Of a DNA stretch of 64,000 nucleotides, positions 52,290 through 59,128 are shown piece after piece. The stretch's first letter is position 1; every line of letters begins with the position of its first letter. The notes under the pieces are model-generated. The model did no database searches, was not told the DNA's origin, and saw only the letters and a list, made by a program, of their open reading frames with translations. Made by a program: the position numbers and the translations under genes. The stretch comes from Mesoflavibacter sp037029465 (GTDB lineage: Bacteria > Bacteroidota > Bacteroidia > Flavobacteriales > Flavobacteriaceae), in NCBI RefSeq assembly GCF_037029465.1, contig NZ_JAYMEM010000026.1, forward strand, positions 248,001 to 312,000. Direction: 5' to 3'.

Positions 52290-53012
52290 TTGATATCCTT
52301 TATAGAAGAATATTATGCGATTGGTTTTAGATCTGCAGAGATTTTTGCAGCATTATCAGGTATAATATTTTTCAAAAAGTATAAGTATGATAAAGCAGCT
52401 AAATATTTAATTTATTTTTTAATTTATGTCAATGTTATTGAAGTTATAGCACATTATCCAACTCTTTTACAAGAAGAGAAAAGTTTAAAATGGTTAAAAG
52501 ATTTATTAAGCGGCACTGCTTTTCTAAGAAATTATTGGTGGTATTTTATAGCTTGGTTTATTGGCTCAAATGTGTTTTTTAGTTTCTATTATTATTTAAT
52601 TTCAGAGTCAAAAAAAATACAGTTTTATATAAAATATCTATGTTTTGCTACTGTATCAGTACAACTTATATTGTTCATTTTGTTTTTAAGAAAATTAGAT
52701 TATGATTTTTTGATTTATACAGAAGTTATAAATCTAGTGGTCATTTTATTTTTAGTTTCAACTTATTTTATGCAATTAATTAATAGTGAAAAACTAGTTA
52801 TTTTCTATAAAACTTTACCTTTTTATGTAACAGTAGCTGCTTTTGTATTTACTATAACAACAACACCTTTAGTTTTTTTTGAAAGATATTTTAATCTTTC
52901 AGATCCAGATTATATTAGCCTAAAATATGTAGTCAATTTTTTTGCAATTATATTCATGTATAGTTTAATAGGTATTGGAATAATAGTTTCTGAAGCAGAA
53001 GTAAGAAAATAA
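52290..53012 (+). CDS. Multi-pass membrane protein, paralogue 2, TTG start
   Basis: The 240-residue product aligns end to end with the preceding gene: 'EIFAALSGIIFFKKYKYDKAAKY', 'RNYWWYF', 'QLINSEKLVIFYKTLPFYV', 'TPLVFFERYFNLSDPDYISLKYV' and 'IGIIVSEAE'. It also has about seven helices. Translation must begin at TTG 52290; the first residues (MISFIEEYY) match the aligned N-terminus of paralogue 1, and no ATG exists earlier. It is 6 bp after paralogue 1. Function unknown. Confidence 0.8.
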   Translation: MISFIEEYYAIGFRSAEIFAALSGIIFFKKYKYDKAAKYLIYFLIYVNVIEVIAHYPTLLQEEKSLKWLKDLLSGTAFLRNYWWYFIAWFIGSNVFFSFYYYLISESKKIQFYIKYLCFATVSVQLILFILFLRKLDYDFLIYTEVINLVVILFLVSTYFMQLINSEKLVIFYKTLPFYVTVAAFVFTITTTPLVFFERYFNLSDPDYISLKYVVNFFAIIFMYSLIGIGIIVSEAEVRK

Positions 53013-53023
53013 TTTTTTTTATT

Positions 53024-53041
53024 ATTTTTAACAAGTAAATA
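53024..53041 (+). promoter_or_regulatory. Putative internal promoter/leader of second small-protein gene
   Basis: TATTTTTA (53024-53031) then AAGTAAAT at 53034-53041 in the only sizeable gap (54 bp) of the operon. It resembles the leader at 51145-51163. Confidence 0.4.
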
Positions 53042-53066
53042 GCTATTAACTTAAAAACTAACCAAC

Positions 53067-53525
53067 ATGAAAAACTTACTTAGCCTTTTAATAGGATTAA
53101 TTATTGGTGCATTAATTTCTTATTATTTTTTCTGTTCTTCAGGACTAACAACGCCACCACCAACTACAATTCCAACAGGTATCATTACAGCTAGCGAGGC
53201 AAGAAACCTGAATGATAATTGGACATCTTACCGTAAAGCTGCAAACGATTCTGTAGCTTATGGAGGAGAGGATAATCGTTCTTCTTGGTATTCTATTGAT
53301 GATATGGAGTATTATATAAATTATGCTAAGGATTCTTTAGAAGCTAATGGCATACGTTTATATTTAGGTGTAGATACATCATTTGATGATGGTGGTTTAA
53401 CAACTATTTTTATGGTACCGACTAAAGCAGGACTAAGAGGTAATCCACCAAAAGATATTTCTACAGCAAATGCTTTAGATAGAGGTACAGGAGGAACTCC
53501 TCCAGGACAAGGATATCCTAACTAA
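53067..53525 (+). CDS. Anchored paralogue of the small protein, copy B
   Basis: The 152-residue product has an N-terminal membrane anchor (about 3-22, 'LLSLLIGLIIGALISYYFF') that lacks a convincing lipobox, a Pro/Thr linker (about 28-37), and the same core as copy A (about 38-125): 'GIITASEARNLNDNWTSYR', 'DNRSSWYSIDDMEYYINYA', 'GIRLYLGVD' and 'TTIFMVPT'. The tail ends 'GTPPGQGYPN'. The anchor would place the core in the periplasm, whereas copy A appears cytoplasmic. Function unknown. Confidence 0.8.
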   Translation: MKNLLSLLIGLIIGALISYYFFCSSGLTTPPPTTIPTGIITASEARNLNDNWTSYRKAANDSVAYGGEDNRSSWYSIDDMEYYINYAKDSLEANGIRLYLGVDTSFDDGGLTTIFMVPTKAGLRGNPPKDISTANALDRGTGGTPPGQGYPN

Positions 53526-53531
53526 ATAATT

Positions 53532-54242
53532 TTGGAAAATTTTATTCTTAATAATAATGTTTATATAACATATGTAATTGAATTTATAGCTGTATTAGCT
53601 GGAGTATTTACTTATAAAAAGTATAAACAGTCTACAGCTATATTTTTTATTCATATCCTATTTTTTATATTATTTTTAGAACTTTTTGGTAGTTATCCTA
53701 ATTATTATGGAAAAGTTAATTTTTTAAAACCTCTTTATGATTCCGTATTCAGAGATAATTATTGGTGGTTTACTATATGTTTTGATGTTATAACGATTTT
53801 TTTATTTTCAAGATTATTTTACAAAGTCTTAAAAAGAAAAACATATAAAAAAATTGTAAGTATATCTTCTTACACTTTTATCATAGTATCGATTGTCTAC
53901 ATATTTTTAAATTTTAATAAACTATTCTTTCAATTTTTTATTTTTATTCAAATATTAGGAGCTGTATTAATCATCATTAGTACGGTAAGTTATTTTTTAG
54001 AAATAATAAACAATGATAAAATCCTCACCTTTTATAAAGATTTATATTTTTACGTTGCTGTCGCTATATTTATGTGGTGGATAATTGTAACTCCTGTTTC
54101 ATTTTTTGATATTTATTTTAGAGCAGAAGATTGGAACTTCATACTCTTAAAATGGCAAATATATTTAATAGCTAACTTGTTTATGTATACTACATTTGCA
54201 ATTGGTCTAATTGTTTCAAAACCAGAAAAAATCAATGATTAA
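53532..54242 (+). CDS. Multi-pass membrane protein, paralogue 3, TTG start
   Basis: This 236-residue member is the most divergent of the three: 'EFIAVLAGVFTYKKYKQSTAIF', 'DNYWWFT', 'LEIINNDKILTFYKDLYFYV', 'TPVSFFDIYFRAEDWNFILLKW' and 'IGLIVSKPEKI'. It keeps the same helix spacing. Start is TTG 53532, six bases after copy B. Its last codons overlap the histidine kinase start by 8 bp. Since it lies between copy B and the kinase, a membrane complex of these three products is plausible. Confidence 0.8.
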   Translation: MENFILNNNVYITYVIEFIAVLAGVFTYKKYKQSTAIFFIHILFFILFLELFGSYPNYYGKVNFLKPLYDSVFRDNYWWFTICFDVITIFLFSRLFYKVLKRKTYKKIVSISSYTFIIVSIVYIFLNFNKLFFQFFIFIQILGAVLIIISTVSYFLEIINNDKILTFYKDLYFYVAVAIFMWWIIVTPVSFFDIYFRAEDWNFILLKWQIYLIANLFMYTTFAIGLIVSKPEKIND

Positions 54243-55071
54243 TCTTATATTTTTATTACAACAACCAGCTACTTCTACAGCGTCAGAGCGTTATTTGCTT
54301 ATATATATGATTGGTGTATTAGTAGTAATCACTTCTTTAGTAATCTTATTTTTTATAGTATTTCAGAAAAGAAAAAATAAATTACTAATAGATAAAATTA
54401 AGCAAAAACAAGTATTTGAAAAAGAACTATCAGATGCACAAACCGAAATACAAGAACAAACTCTTAAAAATATTGGCTGGGAATTACACGATAACGTAGG
54501 ACAGTTGCTTGCAGCTGCAAGTATGCAACTTAATATTTTAAAAACTAAACTAGGTGATGATGATGCGCTTAATTCTTTTAAAGATGCATCAGAGACAGTA
54601 AAAGAAAGCCTAAAAGAAGTCCGTATGTTGTCAAGGTCACTTAATAATGAAGTGATTTTAAATATAGGTTTTGAAAAATCAATTAGTAATGAGCTTGATC
54701 GTCTTAAAAAGATGAAGTTTGCTAGCGCAGAACTTAACGTTAAAGGCGAAATCAAAGAATTTGAAAACAAAAAACATGAGATAATTATCTTTAGAATTTT
54801 ACAAGAATTCTTTTCAAATACAGTAAAATATTCTGAAGCTAAAAACTTATCTGTTATTTTAGATTATCAAGAAAATCATCTAAAAATTACAGCAAAAGAT
54901 GATGGTGTAGGTTTTGATATGACAACAGTTAATAAAGGTGCAGGTTTATTAAATATGCAAAGTCGTGCCGAGTTAATTAATATGGAATATCAATTAATAT
55001 CTCAACCAGGTGAAGGCGTTACTTTAGAGTTGATTTATCCTTACAAACATGACAATTTAGAGCCATTTTAG
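54235..55071 (+). CDS. NarL-class sensor histidine kinase, orphan
   Basis: The 278-residue kinase has one N-terminal membrane helix (about 20-43), a coiled coil (about 45-80), and a HisKA_3 dimerisation domain with phospho-acceptor His85 in 'GWELHDNVGQLLAAA'. A GHKL ATPase follows ('EFFSNTVKYSEA' N box, 'KDDGVGFDM' G1 box). It lacks any sizeable sensor domain, so it may depend on the membrane partners encoded upstream. Such kinases usually work with a LuxR-type response regulator, which is not present downstream. Start ATG 54235 is preferred to an upstream TTG because it gives an 8 bp overlap with paralogue 3. The 3' end overlaps the convergent aldehyde dehydrogenase by 15 bp. Confidence 0.92.
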   Translation: MINLIFLLQQPATSTASERYLLIYMIGVLVVITSLVILFFIVFQKRKNKLLIDKIKQKQVFEKELSDAQTEIQEQTLKNIGWELHDNVGQLLAAASMQLNILKTKLGDDDALNSFKDASETVKESLKEVRMLSRSLNNEVILNIGFEKSISNELDRLKKMKFASAELNVKGEIKEFENKKHEIIIFRILQEFFSNTVKYSEAKNLSVILDYQENHLKITAKDDGVGFDMTTVNKGAGLLNMQSRAELINMEYQLISQPGEGVTLELIYPYKHDNLEPF

Positions 55072-56427
55072 TAAGGATTTTAGCTGTTTTAATTTTCCTT
55101 TGTAAGGTGCATAGCGTAAAGGAATATCTAACCAATTTCCTTTTTTAACAATAGCTTTTTTATGGCTAAAGGTATCAAATGTATACTTGCCATGATAAGC
55201 ACCAATACCACTATTACCAACACCTCCAAAAGGTAATCTGTGGTTTGCAAAATGAATTACTGTATCATTTATACATCCGCCACCAAATGAATATTGCTTG
55301 ATTAATTGTTTTGCTTGCACGGAATTTGTACTAAACACATACAAACTTAATGGTTTTGAATATCTACGGATTATCGAATCAATATCATCTAAATTTTTAA
55401 ATGAAATAACAGGCAAAATCGGACCAAATATTTCATCTTCCATGACTTTACTATCTAATGTTGGTTCATCAATTATTGTTGGCGAAATGTAAAGATTCTC
55501 AATATTTGTTTCTCCGCCAATAATACAGTTTTCATCAACTAACATTTCGGCTAGACGATTAAAGTTTTTTTCGTTGATAATATGAGCAAAATCTGCTGAT
55601 TGTTGTGGGTTTTTAGAGTAAGCTGAAATGATTTCATCTTCTAAAACCTTATAAAATTTCTTTTTAATTGTTGAATCGATTAATATGTAATCTGGCGCAA
55701 TACAAGTTTGTCCTGCATTAATAAATTTCCCCCAAACTATACGTTTGGCTGCAAGTTTTAGATTTGCGGTTTTATCAATAATACATGGGTTTTTACCGCC
55801 TAATTCCAATGTGATTGGCGTTAAATTAGGTGCTGCAGCTTTAGCTACAATTTTACCAACACCAACGCTACCAGTAAAGAAAATATAATCCCAAACTTGA
55901 TTTAAAAGTTGTGTTGAAGTGTCTACGCCACCTTCAACTACGGTTACAAATTTTGGAGGAAAAATAGTTGTTATAATTTTTGAAAGTAGAGCTGAGGTAT
56001 TAGGTGTAAGTTCACTTGGTTTAAGTACAACAGTGTTTCCTGCAGCTACTGCGCCGATTAGCGGTGCTAACGCAAGCTGATAAGGATAATTCCAAGGTGC
56101 GATGATTAAAGCGGTTCCGTAAGGTTCAGAATACAAATAATCTGATGATGGAAAATTTAGTAAACTTGGGAATACTCGTTTTGGTTTAGCCCATTTATCA
56201 ATGTGTTTTATTGTACGCTTTAAATCTTGTAAAACGATTGCAGTTTCTGAAATGACAGACTCAAATTCTGGTTTTTTAAAATCGTCATAAAGCGCTTTAG
56301 TAATATTGTTTTCTTGTTTAATTAACTCCGATTGAAGTTGTTTTAGCAATTGCTTTCTATAGTCAATATTTTTAGTTTTTCCAGTTTTAAAAAACTCTTT
56401 TTGAGAATTTACAATAGCTTCAATCAT
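55057..56427 (-). CDS. Aldehyde dehydrogenase family protein (class 3-like)
   Basis: The 456-residue NAD(P)-dependent enzyme oxidises aldehydes to acids. 'APWNYPYQLALAPLIGAVAAGNTVVLKPSELTPNTS' binds the cofactor; the general base Glu is in 'LELGGKNPC' and the nucleophile Cys in 'NAGQTCIAPDYIL'. The short length and the C-terminal segment 'PFGGVGNSGIGAYHGKYTFDTFSH' fit the class 3/fatty aldehyde branch. The C-terminal part may associate with the membrane. It is monocistronic and convergent with the kinase gene. Confidence 0.93.
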   Translation of the reverse strand: MIEAIVNSQKEFFKTGKTKNIDYRKQLLKQLQSELIKQENNITKALYDDFKKPEFESVISETAIVLQDLKRTIKHIDKWAKPKRVFPSLLNFPSSDYLYSEPYGTALIIAPWNYPYQLALAPLIGAVAAGNTVVLKPSELTPNTSALLSKIITTIFPPKFVTVVEGGVDTSTQLLNQVWDYIFFTGSVGVGKIVAKAAAPNLTPITLELGGKNPCIIDKTANLKLAAKRIVWGKFINAGQTCIAPDYILIDSTIKKKFYKVLEDEIISAYSKNPQQSADFAHIINEKNFNRLAEMLVDENCIIGGETNIENLYISPTIIDEPTLDSKVMEDEIFGPILPVISFKNLDDIDSIIRRYSKPLSLYVFSTNSVQAKQLIKQYSFGGGCINDTVIHFANHRLPFGGVGNSGIGAYHGKYTFDTFSHKKAIVKKGNWLDIPLRYAPYKGKLKQLKSLLKWL

Positions 56428-56465
56428 GCCTTATTTCTTTTTTAATAAAAATAAGAATTATTAAA

Positions 56466-57170
56466 CTAAAGACAGGCGTCCCAAACTGGATCTTTTGGTA
56501 ATGGTGCTGTGATATCTAATTCTTCTTTAGAAACTGGATGAATAAATTTAATATTTCTGGCATGTAGACTTATACTAGCATCTTTGTTACTTCTATCGTA
56601 ACCATATTTTAAATCGCCTTTAATTGGGCAGCCAATACTAGCTAGTTGCGTACGAATTTGATGGTGTCTACCTGTTTCTAAAGTGACTTCTAGCAAATAG
56701 AAATTATCTAGTTTTTTAATAATTTGATAGCTTAAAATAGCCTTTTTACTGTCTTTGACTTCAGTTGAATGTGCGTAAGATTTATTGTTTTTAGGATTCT
56801 TTTTTAACCAATGCACAAGTTTATCTGAATCTTTTTTAGGTTTATTTTTAACTAAAGCCCAATAGGTTTTGGTAATATCTTTAGTTGCAAACATTTTATT
56901 AAGTCTAGGTAGCGCTTTGCTAGTTTTAGAAAAAATGACCAATCCAGAAGTAGGACGGTCTAATCGATGTACAGTTCCTAAATAGACATTTCCAGGTTTA
57001 TTATATTTATCTTTTAAATATGATTTAACTACATCACTTAATGGTTTATCACCAGTTTTATCGCCTTGTACAATATCTCCAGCACGTTTATTAACGACAA
57101 TAATATGATTGTCTTCGTAAATGACCTGAAGATTGTTTTTATTGGATAGATGCTTCGATTTTTGGATCAC
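56466..57170 (-). CDS. RluA family 23S rRNA/tRNA pseudouridine synthase
   Basis: The 234-residue product isomerises uridines in structured RNA. Catalytic Asp lies in 'HRLDRPTSGLV' and the family segments 'EDNHIIVVNKRAGDIVQGD', 'KTYWALV', 'TGRHHQIRTQLA' and 'KYGYDRSN' are present. No S4 domain is fused. The start is a GTG at 57170; no ATG is available. The first codons lie in the AT-rich flank of the neighbouring S23 cassette, so the native N-terminus may have been altered by that insertion. Usually next to panB in this family. Confidence 0.9.
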   Translation of the reverse strand: MIQKSKHLSNKNNLQVIYEDNHIIVVNKRAGDIVQGDKTGDKPLSDVVKSYLKDKYNKPGNVYLGTVHRLDRPTSGLVIFSKTSKALPRLNKMFATKDITKTYWALVKNKPKKDSDKLVHWLKKNPKNNKSYAHSTEVKDSKKAILSYQIIKKLDNFYLLEVTLETGRHHQIRTQLASIGCPIKGDLKYGYDRSNKDASISLHARNIKFIHPVSKEELDITAPLPKDPVWDACL

Positions 57171-57590
57171 TAGATGATTAGATTTTTAGATTAACTTAAA
57201 GAAGAATTAAACTTTGAAGTCATTTTTATTATTGAATTTAATTCGTTTAATAAAGATTCTAAATCTTCATCTGAAATAAACTTTAAATCAGAAGCTATTA
57301 GAAGTTGAGTTTCAATTTCAAAAGCAGAACCTAATGTTATTTGTAAAAATCTAGCAAAATCTTTATTTGATTTTCTTGAAGAACCTTCAGCTATATTAGA
57401 AGGAATTGATACAGCAGCACGCCTTAATTGATTTGTTAGTCCAAATTTTTCAGATTCAGGAAAATTAGAAGTTACTTGATAAATAGTGGAGCAAAAAACT
57501 CTACTACGTTTCCAAATTTCTAAATCCTTAAACCTATGCATAAATACTAGTCTAATTAATCCAATAATCTAATAATCTAAATAATCGTTG
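57155..57590. repeat. AT-rich inverted flanks of a four-helix-bundle cassette
   Basis: The S23-family gene is bordered by imperfect inverted repeats built of TTAGAT/ATCTAA words. Left flank on the plus strand is GATGATTAGATTTTTAGATT (about 57173-57192); the right flank reads AATCTAATAATCTAAATAAT (about 57569-57588). The unit lies between rluA and panB, which are commonly adjacent. This suggests insertion of the gene with its flanks as a cassette. Confidence 0.55.
57191..57541 (-). CDS. Four helix bundle protein (S23 / 23S rRNA intervening-sequence family)
   Basis: The 116-residue product is of the S23 family. These proteins occur encoded in intervening sequences of 23S rRNA and also as stand-alone chromosomal genes in Bacteroidota. 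Hallmarks are 'FKDLEIWKRSRVFCSTIYQVTSNFP', 'FGLTNQLRRAAVSIPSNIAEGSSR' and 'DFARFLQITLGSAFEIETQLLIA'. It has four amphipathic helices and forms pentamers in known structures. Function is not established. The flanks are repetitive, and it interrupts the panB-rluA neighbourhood. Confidence 0.92.
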   Translation of the reverse strand: MHRFKDLEIWKRSRVFCSTIYQVTSNFPESEKFGLTNQLRRAAVSIPSNIAEGSSRKSNKDFARFLQITLGSAFEIETQLLIASDLKFISDEDLESLLNELNSIIKMTSKFNSSLS

Positions 57591-57591
57591 C

Positions 57592-58410
57592 TTAATATTG
57601 CTCTTTATCGCTAGGAAAATCGACTGTCTTTACATCTTCAACATATTGAGATATTGCATTAGTCATATCGTCGAAAAGGTTCATGTAACGACGTAAAAAT
57701 CTTGGGTTAAACTCATGTGTCATCCCAACCATATCATGTAATACTAAAACTTGACCATCTACACCATTACCCGCTCCAATACCAATAACAGGAATAGAAA
57801 CACTTTCTGCAACTTCTTTAGCTAATTTAGCTGGTATTTTTTCTAAAACAATACCAAAACAGCCAGCTTTTTCAAGCATTAAAGCATCTTCTTTTAGTTT
57901 TTCGGCTTCTACTTCTTCTTTAGCCCTAACAGTATAAGTTCCAAATTTATAAATGGATTGCGGAATCAAACCTAAATGTCCCATTACAGGTATACCTGCA
58001 TTTATGATACGTTTGATAGATTCTTTAACCTCTTTTCCTCCTTCAAGTTTTACAGCATGTCCACCAGATTCTTTCATAATTCTAATAGCAGATCTTAATG
58101 CTTCTTTAGGATCACTTTGATAGGTTCCAAAGGGTAAATCTACTACAACTAATGCACGTTTTACAGCGCGAATTACAGACGACGCATGATAAATCATTTG
58201 ATCAAGAGTAATAGGTAAAGTGGTTTCATGACCAGCCATAACATTACTTGCAGAATCACCAACTAAAATAACGTCTACACCAGCACCATCAACAATAGTT
58301 GCCATAGTGTAATCATATGCGGTTAACATGGATATTTTTTCGCCATTAGCTTTCATATCCACTAATGTTTTTACTGTAATTCTTTTATATTCTTTTTTTG
58401 CGGTAGACAT
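57592..58410 (-). CDS. panB: 3-methyl-2-oxobutanoate hydroxymethyltransferase
   Basis: PanB adds a hydroxymethyl group from methylene-tetrahydrofolate to alpha-ketoisovalerate, the first committed step to pantothenate and coenzyme A. The 272-residue product has 'KISMLTAYDYTMATIVDGAGVDVILVGDSASNVMAGHETTLPI', 'VVDLPFGTYQ', 'AVKLEGGKE', 'GIPVMGHLGLIPQSI', 'CFGIVLEKIP' and 'IGIGAGNGVDGQVLVLHDMVG', all diagnostic. A TATTTTTA box lies just upstream. Other pantothenate genes are not in the window. Confidence 0.97.
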   Translation of the reverse strand: MSTAKKEYKRITVKTLVDMKANGEKISMLTAYDYTMATIVDGAGVDVILVGDSASNVMAGHETTLPITLDQMIYHASSVIRAVKRALVVVDLPFGTYQSDPKEALRSAIRIMKESGGHAVKLEGGKEVKESIKRIINAGIPVMGHLGLIPQSIYKFGTYTVRAKEEVEAEKLKEDALMLEKAGCFGIVLEKIPAKLAKEVAESVSIPVIGIGAGNGVDGQVLVLHDMVGMTHEFNPRFLRRYMNLFDDMTNAISQYVEDVKTVDFPSDKEQY

Positions 58411-58511
58411 AATCTTTAATTTGATAGATTGTAAAAATACTAAAATTAAGGCGTATTGCTAAATTTTTCTTTTCACTGAAAACCTTATATTTACGATAAA
58501 TTATTTTTAAG

Positions 58512-58961
58512 ATGAAATCAATTCTTTACGTTATTCTGCTATTAATTTCTGTTGAAACTTTTGCGCAAAGTGAAGCTGAAGTACAAAAAACAATCGAAAC
58601 GTTTTTTGAAGGTTTTCATAAACAAGATTCTACTTTATTAAACCAAGTGGTTTATAAAGATGTGACGTTGCAAACGATAGCGACTAACCGAGAAGGAAAA
58701 ACTATTTTACACACCGAAGATTATGACAAATTTATAACTTCAATTTTATCAATTCCTGAAAATCAAAAATTTGAAGAAAAGCTATTGAGTTTTGATATTA
58801 AAATTGATGGAAATATGGCAAACGCTTGGACTCCTTATGAGTTTTGGTTTAACGACCAGTTTAGTCATTGTGGTGTTAATTCATTTCAATTAATTAAAGT
58901 TGACAATGCTTGGAAAATCTTCTTTTTAGTTGATACCAGACGAAAAGATTGTGAAGATTAA
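58512..58961 (+). CDS. Exported NTF2-like protein
   Basis: The 149-residue product has a signal peptide (about 1-18, TFA-QSE) and an NTF2/SnoaL-like cone fold (about 20-145; 'VQKTIETFFEGFHKQDSTLLNQVVYKDVTLQTI', 'GNMANAWTPYEFWF' and 'AWKIFFLVDTRRKDCED' are the start, middle strands and end of this fold). It has no catalytic residues I can assign. It is probably periplasmic. Function unknown. Confidence 0.8.
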   Translation: MKSILYVILLLISVETFAQSEAEVQKTIETFFEGFHKQDSTLLNQVVYKDVTLQTIATNREGKTILHTEDYDKFITSILSIPENQKFEEKLLSFDIKIDGNMANAWTPYEFWFNDQFSHCGVNSFQLIKVDNAWKIFFLVDTRRKDCED

Positions 58962-58977
58962 TTAAACTTAATGTCTC

Positions 58978-59127
58978 CTCGAGCGCGAGCGCAGTCGAGG
59001 GTTGTTTTTAGGTCTCGACTGCGCTCGACCAGACTAGTAAAATTATATGTCCAAATCGGTAACCAAGCATTATAGAACAGTTGGTAGCTATGCGTAGTCG
59101 AAAAAATGGTAGCTGAGCGTAGTCGAA
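58978..59127. repeat. REP-like repeats in the NTF2/sdaA intergenic region
   Basis: A perfect inverted repeat GAGCGCAGTCGAG (58987-58999) / CTCGACTGCGCTC (59014-59026) surrounds a 14-base loop. Two direct copies of GGTAGCT(A/G)(T/A)GCGTAGTCGAA follow at about 59083-59102 and 59108-59127. The CTGAGCGTAGTCGAAG word recurs at 63.2-63.5 kb. The block ends immediately before the sdaA stop codon, where the hairpin may also stop transcription from both sides. Confidence 0.75.
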
Positions 59128-59128
59128 G

